Assembly: GCA_024760905.1 (NCBI GenBank)
Contig: CM045735.1
Span: forward strand, 31,952,249-32,016,248
Length of the DNA: 64,000 nt
From: Plotosus lineatus
Lineage: Eukaryota; Chordata; Actinopteri; Siluriformes; Plotosidae
Direction of reading: 5' to 3'
Part shown: positions 22,810-37,466 of the stretch, in pieces
Position numbering within the stretch: the first letter of the stretch is position 1
Layout: the number at the start of each line of letters is the position of its first letter
Program-made: the position numbers and the translations under genes
The notes under the pieces: model-generated
What the model was told of the DNA's origin: nothing
Seen by the model: the letters and a program-made list of their open reading frames with translations, nothing else
Database searches by the model: none

Positions 22810-23125
22810 TTAACATACCGTAAAAGGTAAGGTAAAATCCTTTGGGTTTTTATACCTGAGCCTATTATCTCATCAGAGCCGGAGTCTATCCCAGTCTCTT
22901 AGCAAGAAGTGACTAGGAGTTCAAATCTTCCTCGAAGGGATGTTCGTCCATTGCAGGTTACCTTCACAGTATTTTTACTTGTACCCATTTATACTGCAGG
23001 GTGGACAGAGGCACACTTGTGGTTGAGACCTTGCCCAGGGATCTTATCATGGTTGTGTTCTACCAAAGCCACGACCTGTCGATCATGAGCCCAGCACCCT
23101 AAGCACTACTCCACCAACTGCATAC
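22810..23125 (-). repeat. SINE-like family D, copy 1, minus strand
   Basis: Shares order and wording with 36735-37010: GCAGGTTACCTTC/GCAGGCTTCCTTT, GTACCCATTTATACTGCAGG, CCTTGCCCAGGGATCTTA. It ends in the antisense of a tRNA-like head (CCCAGCACCCTAAGCACTAC). Probably a tRNA-derived SINE. Confidence 0.65.
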
Positions 23126-23529
23126 TGTATTTAAATATAAAGTTAGTCAATGGTATCAGAGCAATTCTGTGACTATAAAAATAAGTTGTAAGGTTTCATC
23201 CAACAATTCTATCAAATCAAGTTTATGCTACTTTATAATGTAAATAAATTATATTTATGCAGTGATGTTTTAGCTCAGGCAAAAGGAGTTTAAAATGATT
23301 GAGTTGTCTTTCATTTATTTACCAAACTGTTTAAGCTCCTAGGGTCACAAGGCGACTGCCTCTTGCTCGGCAATTATCTTTCTCTTTCAGGTCCAGGAAA
23401 AACCAGCAGGCACAATAATGTTTGCCAGTGTTTCTTATTTATTCCAAAGGAAACATGGTACACCAGACCAAAAAAAATGAACGGTCAGGTTAAACCAAGC
23501 AGTATGTGCAGTTAATGAAAAGTGGTATA

Positions 23530-23842
23530 TTCCTTCATTTGTTCACTTCTTGAACCACTTAATCCGATTAAGGTGGCGGGAAGTGCAAAATTCATCCTAA
23601 ACAGCCCAGCAATCCCTCCCAGGACCTACATATACACAACCATTCACACTCACCATGGTGCACGTTGGACCGCACAGTTAGCTTCATGTGCATGTCTTTC
23701 GACTGTGGGAGGAAACCAATGCAAACATGCAGAGAACATGCAAACGCTACACAGAAAAGGCCTTACCAGGTCCAGGACTTGAACCCAGAACCTTCTTGCT
23801 CTGAGCCAAATGTGTTAATAGCTATATCACTGTGTTGCTCAG
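23530..23842 (-). repeat. SINE family B, full-length, minus strand
   Basis: Antisense: CTTGAACCACTTAATCCGAT, ACACAACCATTCACACTCAC, TTCGACTGTGGGAGGAAACC, GAACCTTCTTGCTCTGAG, and the head remnant. Confidence 0.86.
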
Positions 23843-26256
<2,414 letters not shown>

Positions 26257-26277
26257 TATGTATGTATATATATATAT

Positions 26278-26615
26278 TGGTTAGTACTGTATGTCTGCCT
26301 CACGGAAAGAAGGGACTGGGTTCGACTCCCGGGCTCGAGCATTGCTATATGGAGTTTGCGTGGTGTCCCTATGCTTGTGTGGATTTCCTACCGGGTATTC
26401 CTGTTTCATCCGACAGTCCAAAGATGTGCACAGTAGGCTAATTGGCTGTTCCTAATTGCAAGTAGGTGAGTGTGAGTGGATGTGTATGCATGACGCTGCG
26501 ATAGTCTGGCAAGTTGTTCAGGTGTTCAAGGTGTACCTTGTCTTTACTCCATGTCAGCTAAGATAGGCACGAGCCTCCTCATGACCTTGGTAGGATTAAT
26601 AGTTCGATTATGCTA
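26278..26615 (+). repeat. SINE family B, full-length
   Basis: Sense: TTGGTTAGTACTGTATGTCT, GGTTCGACTCCCGGG (B-box), GGAGTTTGCGTGGTGTCCC, AGTCCAAAGATGTGCACAGT, GGCTAATTGGCTGTTCCTAA, tail ending GTAGGATTAATAGTTCG. Confidence 0.9.
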
Positions 26616-27559
26616 CTAGCTTAAAACTAAAAAGTAGCTGTAAAGCTAAAAAAATTGCATGGTTTCGCACTTAGAGGAAGAAAGGTCACTAAAGCTTCCC
26701 AAACAAATTAATAATAATAAAATGCATATTTCCTCTTTTTAAGCCCACTTAACAAATATTAGAATAGTAGTATCACTGACTCTTCAGATTGCCACCATAT
26801 TTAGCATTTTCAACTAGCTGTGTCAGGAAATCTGATGAAGTATATATTGATATTATTTTGGCCTTCATCAGTTTATACCCATAAAGTAAAAGAATATAAA
26901 CCAATATAGACCAATAACAATAGCTGTTCTATTGATTTACAACTCCAAAAGAAGTTCAATGATCCACCACCAAGGCACTCACCAGACATATACATCTATG
27001 TATAATCTGTTAAATGAATTATATGCATAACTTTTTTGAATTTCTTTCTGATGTCCTCACTTCTGCAGTCTAGCGACTGTGGATAAATGTTCAGAGGTAC
27101 AATTTAGCATTTTTATTAAAGATCCCACGGTATTCAGTTGGTGATCTCGAAATAGTTGAGCAAGAAATGTACTCAAACTCTCGGGGGTGGGTGGGGGTTG
27201 GTTGACGTTTTGACAGTGCAGGTTATGTCGTTTCAGCAAGGCTAGCCTTTTTGTTGTAAATGTGTGAAGGGCAATATACTTTGGTTGGTCCAGGTTTCCC
27301 ATCCTGTTTGAACAGTCAACAGTGATGCACTGCAGCATTGTGGCAGATTACTTTCTCTGGTGTAAGCAAAGCTTTAATATAAAGCACAGAGATTATGAAG
27401 TCAATGCTATTACAACCTGACGATGTAAAAAGGACAACAAAACACATTCCACATGTACTCCTGGGCAAAATAAATTGGCCAAACCCCAAAACATTAATTT
27501 CTGGAACAGATTTTCTCACTTGTTTACCTTGGGACTTACACAACTCCCTTACTCATTTG
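26616..27559. other. Unique sequence with an unrecognised 93-codon frame
   Basis: No repeat family seen. A minus-strand frame at 27057-27338 has an even amino-acid composition but no motif I recognise. It is too weak to call a gene. Confidence 0.4.
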
Positions 27560-27915
<356 letters not shown>

Positions 27916-29100
27916 CTACCTCCTGACTCTGTTGAGGACATTAACAGACCCTCGTCCTGACCCAATTTATTGTTTTGTACTGCATGTTGGTCTGACCTTG
28001 CCTACTAGTTTTGTTTGTATTTGTGAATGCGACCTTGACCACCCTGGTGTGCTCAGAAATCTGAATCATTTTCAACAATTGCTAATAAAAATAAAAGGAA
28101 TTATCAAGGATGAACATTGTTATCCATGACCTTATTTACTCTGTATTAAGCAGTGAGTGTCCATTAAGTATGCTAGAGATGCTTAAAAAACAATCAGCAA
28201 CATGTGGCGGTGTCATATCAACACCTGGTTGCACTTTGGAATAGTTTTCAAACTCTTATCAAAAGGTTTTTTTTGTTTGTTTTTTTTTTTGTCTGTGACC
28301 TGAACGTTACCATGACAAAATGTGAAATCATGAATGAAAGAACAGGTGTTTGGATTGTATTTAAATAAATTTAGGCGAATGATCTAATATCCAAAAAACA
28401 TTTAGTACATCCCGTACCTGTCTTCCAAACTCTCCTGTTACATGTGAACTGAGGCATAATTAAATCATCTGGTGGTTTTTACTTCTAGTTTCAAAGTTGC
28501 AACCTGATAGTTTGTATTATCCTGTTTGAAAATCTGCTGTTTTCACTCTTGCTATAGTCCAAAATCACAAGAATAGGCCATGAATCCATTAGTCCATATA
28601 AGGCAAGTTAATGGTAATAATAAAAGTATACAGCTATTAATCTAACAAATCAGATAGAAACTTGTTAATTTCTGAATAAAATAAAACAATGCATGTGTAT
28701 AAATCATATGCACCTATATTCACATACATTACACATGAGTCCCATCATACAAATGAAAGAAAATAATATTGCACCATTTCATTCATTCATATACAAATTA
28801 ATTTAATTCCATATTACAAAGCAGAACACAAGGTGATCACATGAGTTCACTACTTTTCACATTGCAATGGCACTCCATGTGCAGAGTAATTCGTGTTTTT
28901 TTTTTTAATATTTACATGAAAACAACATCTTCTCTAGCTTCTGGTAAGGAGCCTAAGTACTTTATTCATTAATAAATATTATCACAGTACAAAATTAAAA
29001 ACGTTTTTACTTAATCATTATGACATTATTACTGTATAAATGAGTAAGACTGTCTATAGAATGTGTTTAAGATGCATATTTTAGCATATATAATGTCATA
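27916..29100. other. Unique AT-rich sequence
   Basis: The longest stretch in this half without any recognised repeat apart from short T-runs. No coding similarity. Confidence 0.5.
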
Positions 29101-29192
29101 CATAGGGTTTTAAAACCGCATCAATAATTCGCAGATTTTCAGGATCCGCGGGAAGGGGCAGAACGCAACCCCGCGAATAACGGGGGTTACTG
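29101..29192 (-). mobile_element. Solitary pogo/Tigger-like terminal sequence
   Basis: Reverse complement begins CAGTAACCCCCGTTATTCGC, directly before a TA. This is the type of end seen on Tigger-group elements. No second terminal repeat was found nearby, so it is a fragment. Confidence 0.6.
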
Positions 29193-29194
29193 TA

Positions 29195-29929
29195 TATATA
29201 GCCTTAACTTTAGTGTATTAAAGAAAAATCAATTAAAAGTGGTCAATATGTTATATTGTTGAATAAAATTAAAGACAAGTTATGAGACTTAACAACACAT
29301 TTATTAACGTTTGTTAGAAACGGTTATCAACATTAACAGACTGAGCTGGACTTAATAACAAGAGTGCATATAATTTTAGTAAATTATTTTGGTGAGTATC
29401 AGCTGCGCTGGGTATGTAATTCAGACCATCCAGCTGCGGTGCTGATCCGATGCCACTCATGCCAAAAATCCGTAAAAATGTCACTTGATCAAGGAGCAAA
29501 TCTGCATCAGATGAGATCAGCTGACTTTACGTGTGCACTCTCAGCGTTAAGAAGAAAAACGCATATAAGCAAGTGGAGCACAAAAGCAGGGTAGTGACAG
29601 AATTAATGTGCATTACTGATATTTGTCGCATGTGTACCTGCACATGCATGCTTATCACCACATGGGTGGATATATTTAAGGAATATATTTTTACTCCCCT
29701 AAAGTGGGAATGGCTTTGAATTCAGAGGGAGCAAGAAATATTCACTCTTCCACCAGGTCTGAAATTTTCTGCACTCACTTTCTACCTTTCGCTTCTTTGG
29801 TTCTACCATGTTTAGTAACTTGGGGTAAATTTCTTCTGTGATTGTCCTATTTGGTGGAACAACTACCTTGATGAACAGTAGCTCCTTCTGGTGTTAAAAT
29901 TAAGAAGTGCAATACACTCAGGCAAAAGT
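29195..29929. other. Unique sequence
   Basis: Nothing recognised. Confidence 0.45.
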
Positions 29930-30037
29930 TGAAGTGCTGGCCATATTCTATTCTATTTATACAATTTCTTGCGGGCCAATTAAAAATGGACACTGGGCCG
30001 CAGTTGTCCCATGGCCTGTAGTTTGGATACCCCTGAT
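29930..30037 (-). mobile_element. hAT-like terminal fragment
   Basis: Reads, in reverse, ATCAGGGGTATCCAAACTAC, then the complements of CATGGCCTG and CACTGGGCCGC. CAGGGGT(A/G)TCCAAACT is a common end of hAT elements in vertebrates (family knowledge). Only one end is visible. Confidence 0.55.
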
Positions 30038-30607
30038 GTAGGGAGTCAGTCTTCAGTATAATGAGAGTGGCAGAAAGAGGAAAACTTGAAAAGATCAAAT
30101 ATCACTTAGAGACCACCTCCTGCCATTTTAGAAAACAGAGGGTACCAGGTGGCAAGCTGAACAGTGAGACAGAATAGTCATGTTTTCTGTCCTGCCTGGG
30201 CACACTAACCTCACAGGAGTTTCCCACAAGCAAGTCATTACATTATCCAATCAGACATAAATACCACCTGACTGGACTATGGCTAGGCAGCCCATCATGA
30301 AGCAAGCTGAGATTGATGCTTCTGCACATGTTCTTTGTGCATGATGTAAAATACAATTTATTATTAAAAAATATACATGTGTACATATACTGTATACTGA
30401 TCAGCCATAACATTAAAAATGTTATGACCACTGAAAAATAAAATACATGGTCTGATGTGGCTGCTCTGTCAGAATAAAAAAAATAATATTTATAATTAAA
30501 TTAAAATAAAAAACGGACACCCCCAGCTTGTCTCAAGCATGAGAGCAGACAGTCATCTTTATTACACTTTGAAATGAATAAATAACCCATTAAATCAATT
30601 TTTCTTT
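30038..30607. other. Unique sequence with one transposon-end remnant
   Basis: At about 30395-30440, CTGATCAGCCATAACATTAA followed by GACCACTG resembles the terminal repeat of a DNA transposon common in fish. CATAACATTAAAAATGTTATG there is a small palindrome. The rest is unrecognised. Confidence 0.45.
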
Positions 30608-30617
30608 AAGTTTTATA

Positions 30618-30668
<51 letters not shown>

Positions 30669-30704
30669 TTTTTTATTATTATTTTTATTATTATTATTAT
30701 TATT
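30608..30704. repeat. (ATT)n microsatellite
   Basis: About 30 ATT units with T-rich interruptions. Confidence 0.95.
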
Positions 30705-30909
30705 TTGTGTAGTATGTAGTAAAATTTTACCTTGGTTTGCAAACACACTTTTCCAGAGTCGGTTTTATTGTGCATTCATGTAGTATGTAGAGTACTAACT
30801 ATATACATGCAAAAAATACTATTTTAATTCAATTTGCACTATTCGCTCTGCTCATAGCACACAGCTCACCTGACAAGTCATAAAATATATAAATAAAATG
30901 TATAAAAAC

Positions 30910-31245
30910 AGTTCAGTTCAGTTTATTTAACTGCTTAATCCTAATGAGGGTCGCAGGGAGGCTGGCGCCCATCCCAGGGAAATCTGGGCAAGGGCAGAGT
31001 ACACCCTGGACAGCTCGCCAGGCCATCGCAGGGAAGAAACATGCTGACAGCTTTGCAGCTACTCTTGTTGAAAGTCAGCAACGGTTCTTTTACATGCCTC
31101 TCAACATAGACAGTGAGAGACATGGCTGGCCTTTGATAACCCGGTTAACTACTGCCCTGGGGGGACAGTGACAACCTTGTGGAGAGTGGGACTCGAACCC
31201 CCAACCTTACGATCCAGCACCCTTTACCACCAGGCCACCACTGCC

Positions 31246-31246
<1 letters not shown>
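30910..31246 (-). repeat. SINE family A2, full-length, minus strand
   Basis: Antisense: tail GGGTCGCAGGGAGGCTGGCG, GAGTACACCCTGGACAGCTC; core GTCAGCAACGGTTCTTTTAC; head GGGACTCGAACCCCCAACC to CACCACTGCCC. The AT tract that follows starts at the end of the head. Confidence 0.92.

Positions 31247-31320
<74 letters not shown>
31247..31320. repeat. (AT)n microsatellite
   Basis: About 37 AT units abutting the 5' end of a SINE. Confidence 0.97.
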
Positions 31321-31324
<4 letters not shown>

Positions 31325-31464
31325 GAGGTCATCATGCTTAAAAATGGTTGTTGCATATGCGAAATTACATACGACACAGCAAAATATGACATTATGCTCA
31401 GTATGATATTTCATATACTGCATTGTGTATTGTGTATGCTATAATTGGTATTGATAATATCACT

Positions 31465-31790
31465 ATAGGGTTAAAGTGCTGGCTTATTGATGTAAAGGTC
31501 GTGGGTTCAAGTTCCACTATTACCAAACTATCTTTGTTCCCCCGAGTGCAGCTAACCGGATTATTAAAGGCCAGCAATGTCTCTCACTCTCTGTAGTGAG
31601 AGGCCTGAAAAAGACATTGCTGTCATTTGAGAAGTAGGCCATTGAATTGCTGGCAGCATGTTTCTGCCCTGCAATAGCCTGGTGAGCAGTCCAGGGTGTA
31701 CCTCACCCTCTCCCAGAGTCGGCTGAGGTGGGTACCAGCCTCCTGGCCACCCTAATTAGGTTCAAACGGTCCAGAAAATTAATGAATGCA
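31465..31790 (+). repeat. SINE family A2, plus strand, diverged
   Basis: Sense: GGTCGTGGGTTCAAGTTCC (B-box), AGTGCAGCTAACCGGATTAT, AATGTCTCTCACTCTCTGTA, GTCCAGGGTGTACCTCACCC, CCCTAATTAGGTTCAAACGG, ending AATTAATGAATGC. One of the older copies. Confidence 0.82.
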
Positions 31791-32946
31791 TATATATCGC
31801 TATAGTTTATCAGTAATTAAAGTGTTTTTCAATGTGGTTGCATAAAGAGTGTGATAAATTGTTGTTTGCTCTTCTTTTTTCTTACTATTTGATAATGTGT
31901 TGTTGTGCTTCAATAGAGGGAAATATGCTGATAGAAAAATTATTTTCATGAATATTAATGAGCGTGAAAACAGACAGAAGCAAGGCTGAGAGAGAAAGAT
32001 GAAATAAAGGTGCAAGGAATGAAACAAGATAAAGTATTATCATTATTACTACAGTCATCACTGAATGCAGTCCCACCATAGTGGATATTATAAACCATTG
32101 TGCTACTGGAAAGATCATTCCTGTTAAAATGAATTTATTTGGATAATTTTAGTTATTGTGATTTAGGGAAATGGAAGAGCAGTCATATTGGATTTCAGTA
32201 ATTGTAGTTTTATGAGGGAGAAGGAAGCTGCTTCATGCTCCTTCACCCCTTCCCACTTTTCTAATGATTCACAACCGGTACGGCCATTAATAAAGCATGA
32301 GCATGTGCACAGGTTATTTATTTTATTTCAAATGAGTCTGAGATCAAATTAGAGGAGGTATGCATGGAAGACAGGAAACAGAACATGAGATAACTGAAGC
32401 AGCTGTTGCTTTAGCTGAGGTTAAAGTAGTTAATAAAGCTGCAAAGCTTATGATTGAAGAATGCAACTCATATGACTGCCAGTCTGTAGCTCCTACAGAA
32501 TGCACAAGTGATAATGAGGTGCATTATTCAACACAACCCAATCCCATCATGCTATTGCTAAAAATGAAGCCCTGCAATCACGAGTTACATGATTCCTATA
32601 TTTCAATCAGACTCATTACGCATCTGATTGGTGCATTCTTCGTGCTTCTCTCAGACATCAGAGATGGGATAATGCCTCAAACTAAAAACCTGTCCTGAAT
32701 AGAATTCAGCCATCTGGTCACACAAACAAAATTTGATAATAAATGACTTTCACAATCATATCTTACATACCTCATGGACTTCAAATGGTTCCGGTTACCG
32801 CCTAGAGGTTTTGAGTTTGATTTCAAATGATATCACAGTTACTAAGGGGAAGAGCAATATGTAATGAAGGACTTTTGAGCATCATGTGAGGAAGAGAGGG
32901 ATGAAGAAAGTGAAAAAGATATTGTAGAGCCCTATGACTTCATTTG
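31791..32946. other. Unique sequence with a 112-codon frame
   Basis: No repeats seen. The frame at 32360-32698 (plus) starts MHGRQETEHEITEAAVALAE. It has an alanine- and lysine-rich beginning but no motif I know, and no obvious splice or promoter context. It may be chance. Confidence 0.4.
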
Positions 32947-33105
32947 TGGGTGGCACGGTGGCATAGTCAGCACATCTGCTCACAGTGAGAAAGTTCTGGA
33001 TAGGAGTAGAGTTTGCATGTTCTCCCGTGTTTGCGCGGGTAATCACACATTCCAAAGACATGCACTTTAGGCAAACTGGCTGTCCCAAATTGCCAATAAA
33101 TCAGT
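32947..33105 (+). repeat. SINE family B, 5' part only
   Basis: Sense: GGTGGCACGGTGGCATAGTC, AGAGTTTGCATGTTCTCCC, ATTCCAAAGACATGCACTTT, AAACTGGCTGTCCCAAATTG. Stops before the tail. Confidence 0.83.
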
Positions 33106-33641
33106 TCGTCTCAATTCGTTCCCCCCATATAAATAGTGTTATTTGTCTAAAAATTGTTATAAGTAATCCTCTGCATAACATTGTATCCTTATTAATATAA
33201 TCAACCCTTATTATCATTATGGAGTACAAAAAAAAAATGAAGAAATGTAGATCAACTTCCAACAAAGAATAACTTTATTAATAATTTTTTAGTCTTTCAG
33301 CAAAAAGATTTATAGTGCACCAATTTGCCTGAAATTAAAAAGGATCCTTATTTAAACTGTAAACATTTTTTGACCAATAATTTGAACCATTCGATCTTGA
33401 AAAATAAAATTAAATAAAATCAATAAATAATAAATTCAAACTGACCAGCAACATTAACTCAGAAGCACAATATTAAAAAAAACACTTTAACCTACAAAAC
33501 AAAAATGAATAAAACAATTTGTATTATTATTATTATTATCATTATTTTTGTCAAAATGATGAAGTCCAGATTAATGGAACAATGAGCACATTTCACAGTG
33601 CACAGCTTTTCTAAGCTGGTTTAAAACTCGATACTGAACTA
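33106..33641. other. Unique AT-rich sequence
   Basis: Nothing recognised, apart from a short (ATT)n near 33522-33540. Confidence 0.45.
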
Positions 33642-34102
33642 TCAGCTCCTGCTCAATGCTGAACTGGGACCTGGACTTATTTTCACAGCGCTGACGTCAT
33701 CCAGCATGACAGAGACCGTGTGTGCTGCAGGTAGGATCAGTTCCTCTGCTGTGCTGTGGGGTTTTCTACACTGAGCGGTTTGGTACTGCACCTTATCTGA
33801 TGCTAACAGAGCTCGCTGGTTTGCTGGAGTAGCAGTCGCAAAGCGGGATAGTGGTTGGCAATACTCGGCACGTTTTCGCTGAAAAAAACTCTTGCGGCTC
33901 AACACGTGATCAGTGTGTGACGTCTTTAAGTGATGCCTGAACTTATTTGAGTTCATGCTGTCTGCTGCCAATGTTTTCAGAGACAATAAATACAGTCTTT
34001 CCTCATTTCTCAGCACAGCAGAGTGAAGCCGAGTGCTACAGCCTCATCTTCATACCTACTCAACTTAGCTTTCTGGAGACTTTTGTTTCTCTCACTGTGT
34101 CC

Positions 34103-34143
<41 letters not shown>

Positions 34144-34392
34144 CCTCTCTTTCTGTCCCTGTTAAACATTTCCATGGTGGGTTTATTAACGACACTTCTT
34201 ATTTTACCTCTGGGCACACTCTAAGGGTGAGGAAGCCACTGCCACCTGCTGTAGTGGATGTAGAATTACACTTTATCCACGGCAAAAAAAAAAAAAGACA
34301 ACCCCCCCATGTTCCCTGGGGTCACACACGCCTACCCCCGGCATCGCACCACACCCCCCAGGGGGGCACGCTCCACTATTTGAGAACTACTG
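33642..34392 (-). pseudogene. hAT transposase remnant with 5' terminal repeat
   Basis: A 124-codon minus-strand frame (33642-34016) reads like the start of a ZBED/hAT-type protein. It has a diverged zinc-finger tail (DSMNSNKFRHHLKTSHTDHV), then FFQRKRAEYC, then ALLASDKVQYQTAQCRKPH and AEELILPAA, all typical of this group in vertebrates. Upstream, the reverse complement of 34373-34392 is CAGTAGTTCTCAAATAGTGG, a hAT-type terminus. The dimerisation and catalytic regions are absent, so this is a 5' fragment of a hAT element. A domesticated gene is unlikely because it is so short and ends abruptly. Confidence 0.8.
34104..34141. repeat. (CT)n microsatellite
   Basis: About 19 CT units inside the hAT 5' region. 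Confidence 0.95.
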
Positions 34393-34404
34393 CCATAAAT
34401 GCAA

Positions 34405-34556
34405 ATGCATCTGTAAATGGTTGTGCGTGTTGGTGATGCAATGGTCTGTTGAGCTGTTCAGGTTGTACCCTACTTTCACCTAGTGTCAGCTAAGGTAGGC
34501 CCCAGTCCCCCTACATCCCTGGAAGGATTAAGCGTTGCAAATGAGTGAATAAGTGA
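34405..34556 (+). repeat. SINE family B tail fragment
   Basis: Sense: ATGGTTGTGCGTGTTGGTGA, GGTTGTACCCTACTTTCACC, GTCAGCTAAGGTAGGC, AGGATTAAGCGTTGCAAATG, AGTGAATAAG. Confidence 0.8.
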
Positions 34557-35520
34557 CTTCATTTATAAGTGGATCTACCATATCTTTTAGCACAAGCTGA
34601 AGTACAACCGTTTCTATCCTGTGAGTAAACCTGATTCAGGATATTTCATCATCAGCAGCAGCAGACTTGGCTACTTGTCATTTATGCAACAGTTACCATC
34701 ATAAAAATCTTTACGAGCTATCAATTAATTGATCCTCATTTCATGCTACTACAACCTGAGCATCCATAGAGGTGGTTGTAAACAGTGTCATGGCTGTGTC
34801 ATGAGATACTTCAAAGACTAAAAATCTAATTTTTGCAAACAGAGGTGTACATTAATTATTTAATTTGCATAAAGCAAAAGTGGTGAATCATTACAAGCAC
34901 TGTAGGTTCAAATCCCATTAATGAACAGAATGGGATTCTTTTAGAGTATGCAGAAGACAGTATAATGATAAATTTTTGCGATGAGCACTTTTGATAAGTA
35001 CATATAGCACCACAGTGATTCTGAAGAAGCTATCAGGAATGCAAGATTGTGGATGTTAGAGCATTAACTGTGTCAACTGCCTCATCTGCCAAGCTGGAGC
35101 TGCAGGGAAGTAGCAAAGGACTAAGCTTTCCCACGACTGCCTCATGATAGCCCAAACCCATTCTTCACTTACAGTATATTGGCTCAGATGCCTTTGGACC
35201 ATGGATGGTCAATTCCTGCCACACATGAGATTAACTGGCAAACAGAATGCAATGGGCTGTGATATTAACCTGATAAGCATTCAAGCAATGCATTGTGAGA
35301 TAATTGAGTCTCCTGGCACATCTAGCTTTATGAATGCTTTGTGCCATTGCTTTGCCTTAAGAGGCCCTGGGCAGCAGGTTGAACTTCAACTCAAACTTCA
35401 AATGAACCATAAACTCCTCCAGAGATCAATCCTTACACTTGATTTTAACCCCCTAAATGCATCTTGAACTGACTAATTTGAGTGTTATAAAGGAGATGAT
35501 ACTGCATGTATATTCAGACA

Positions 35521-35525
<5 letters not shown>
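34557..35525. other. Unique sequence
   Basis: No repeat family or known coding similarity. The 107-codon frame at 35144-35467 is not supported by any motif. Confidence 0.45.
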
Positions 35526-35598
<73 letters not shown>

Positions 35599-35599
35599 A
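35526..35599. repeat. (AT)n microsatellite
   Basis: About 35 AT units with minor T interruptions at the end. Confidence 0.97.
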
Positions 35600-35734
35600 G
35601 GCATGTACAATATTTTCTGGTGAATGAGAAAAGAAACCGTTTAGGAAATGAGGCTTTGAAAGAGATATTTAACTAGTACCAGACAGAGGGTGTGCAACCA
35701 TGTGATCCAATAAATATTGGGCTCTAGAGTAGAG

Positions 35735-35920
35735 CAAAGATTATCACTGGCATCTCACAGCAACAGTGGGTTCCAACCTCAAGGACAACCTGGGTCTGCA
35801 TTGGTTTCCTCCTTATGGTCGATTTTCCTCCCAAAGACATGTGAATAAGGTCAGCTGACAACATGTATGAATGTTAGTGTGATCGGCAACCTGATCAAGG
35901 TGCACCTTACTTAAATAAAT
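35735..35920 (+). repeat. SINE family B, strongly diverged
   Basis: Sense pieces: TATCACTGGCATCTCACAGC, TTGGTTTCCTCCTTATGG, TCCCAAAGACATGTGAATAA, CTGATCAAGGTGCACCTTAC. Confidence 0.55.
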
Positions 35921-35940
35921 GTACATAACAGTCATATTTA

Positions 35941-35942
<2 letters not shown>

Positions 35943-36025
<83 letters not shown>
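35943..36025. repeat. Composite (AT)n(AC)n microsatellite
   Basis: About 22 AT units followed by about 20 AC units, ending at the terminal repeat of the next MITE. Confidence 0.96.
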
Positions 36026-36029
<4 letters not shown>

Positions 36030-36537
36030 GATCCCTCACTTTCCATTCCACAGTTAATTGGGACCAAGATTCCCCCGAGACCACCAAATTCCGTGAAGTA
36101 GGATCACCCCCCACCCCCGACTGACGTGTACGTACATTTATATGTGTATATAATATCAATAAATACATATTCAATGCTATAAATGCTCATAATAATATTA
36201 TAAAATATATTTATTAAAAAACAATGCATAAGATGTAAAAATATATATAAATACACACACATACAGTGCACGCACTCAGATGCGCACCTCACAAAAATGT
36301 AACTAGTTTTGATGAGAGGTTTTGGGTTGTTTTTTGTTTGTTGAGGGTTTTTTATTTGTTTATTTAATTTTTTTTTTTTTTTTTGCATAATTGGCCTTGT
36401 TTTTGCAACATTTTCCTTAACTTTTCCCCCTATTCTTCCTTAATTTCCTTATTTTTTAATTCGATGAATATTAAAAAAAAAAAAAGTGATGCACTGAAGC
36501 CTCATGAATTGAAGCGCGAAGTAGCGAGGGATCCCTG
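36026..36537 (+). mobile_element. MITE with CAGGGATCCCTC terminal repeats, complete copy 2
   Basis: 512 bp. The left end CAGGGATCCCTCACTTTCC and the right end GCGAGGGATCCCTG are inverted repeats of at least 12 bp, each containing the self-complementary GGGATCCC. The interior is A/T-homopolymer rich and non-coding. It matches 6353-6849 in reverse. Likely a non-autonomous pogo/Tigger-group element. Confidence 0.85.

Positions 36538-36540
<3 letters not shown>

Positions 36541-36617
<77 letters not shown>
36541..36617. repeat. (AT)n microsatellite
   Basis: About 38 AT units directly after the MITE. Confidence 0.97.
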
Positions 36618-36621
<4 letters not shown>

Positions 36622-36734
36622 GTTAATGTAGGTTTATGAGGTAGATAGTAAATGTGTAATCCTAATATTATTCGTTTTCTGTCTTGGAATTTATGATTTC
36701 AAGGAAAAATATAATGATAAAGGCAGGAAGGTAA

Positions 36735-37010
36735 GTCTGTTGAGCCTTTTATATTCAAGCCTAGCGTCTCAGCGAGAATGAAGCTGGTTTCTGGAACAGA
36801 AAGTGTACTGTAAGGGAAGCGAGTCCACTGCAGGCTTCCTTTCTAATATTTTCACAGGTACCCATTAATACTGTAAAGTGGACAGTGGGATAGTTGTAGT
36901 TAATGCCATGCCCAGCGGTCTTAGCACTGTAGGGGTATAACAGAGATTTAAACCAAAGACCTCTAAATCATAATACTAGCACCTTAAACTACTACACTAT
37001 TGGCCCCACA
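36735..37010 (-). repeat. SINE-like family D, copy 2, minus strand
   Basis: Matches 22810-23125 in order: CTCAGCGAGAATGAAGCTGG, ACAGGTACCCATTAATACTG, ATGCCATGCCCAGCGGTCTT. It ends in an antisense tRNA-like head (GCACCTTAAACTACTACACT). Confidence 0.62.
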
Positions 37011-37466
37011 GTGGGAGACATATTGGAAAGTAATTTTTATTAGACATAAAAATTTCATTCGATATAAAAAATGTCTTCAGATCCCTGTTGAAATGGCCGG
37101 CTTCTGTGAGAGCCAAGATAAATCAGTTCAGAATTTTTTGGTCACATTTAATATGACCCATAACCTGACCAATAAATGGACACAAATATGTGCATACTTA
37201 AACTAATATATTGTTGAAGTACCTGTTGATTTTATCATACAAATTGTTCTTTTTTTTATGCAGGAGGCCTTCAGCACATCTTGATTTGGCAGTCTTTGTT
37301 CAATCTTCATTGCAAGTTGGGCCATTCCAAAACTTTCATCTTCTTCAGGTGAAGTTATTCCTTTTTGAACTGGAAGTATAACTCAGCCCATAGCATCATA
37401 GACTGTGAGAGACATGACTGGCCTTTGATAACCCAGTTATCTGTACTTGGGGGACAGCAGAGACAA

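Noticed and set aside
32360..32698. 112-codon open frame as a novel gene
   Set aside because: No recognisable domain, no intron or promoter context and no second copy. Length is within chance for 64 kb. Recorded in the feature list only as a frame.
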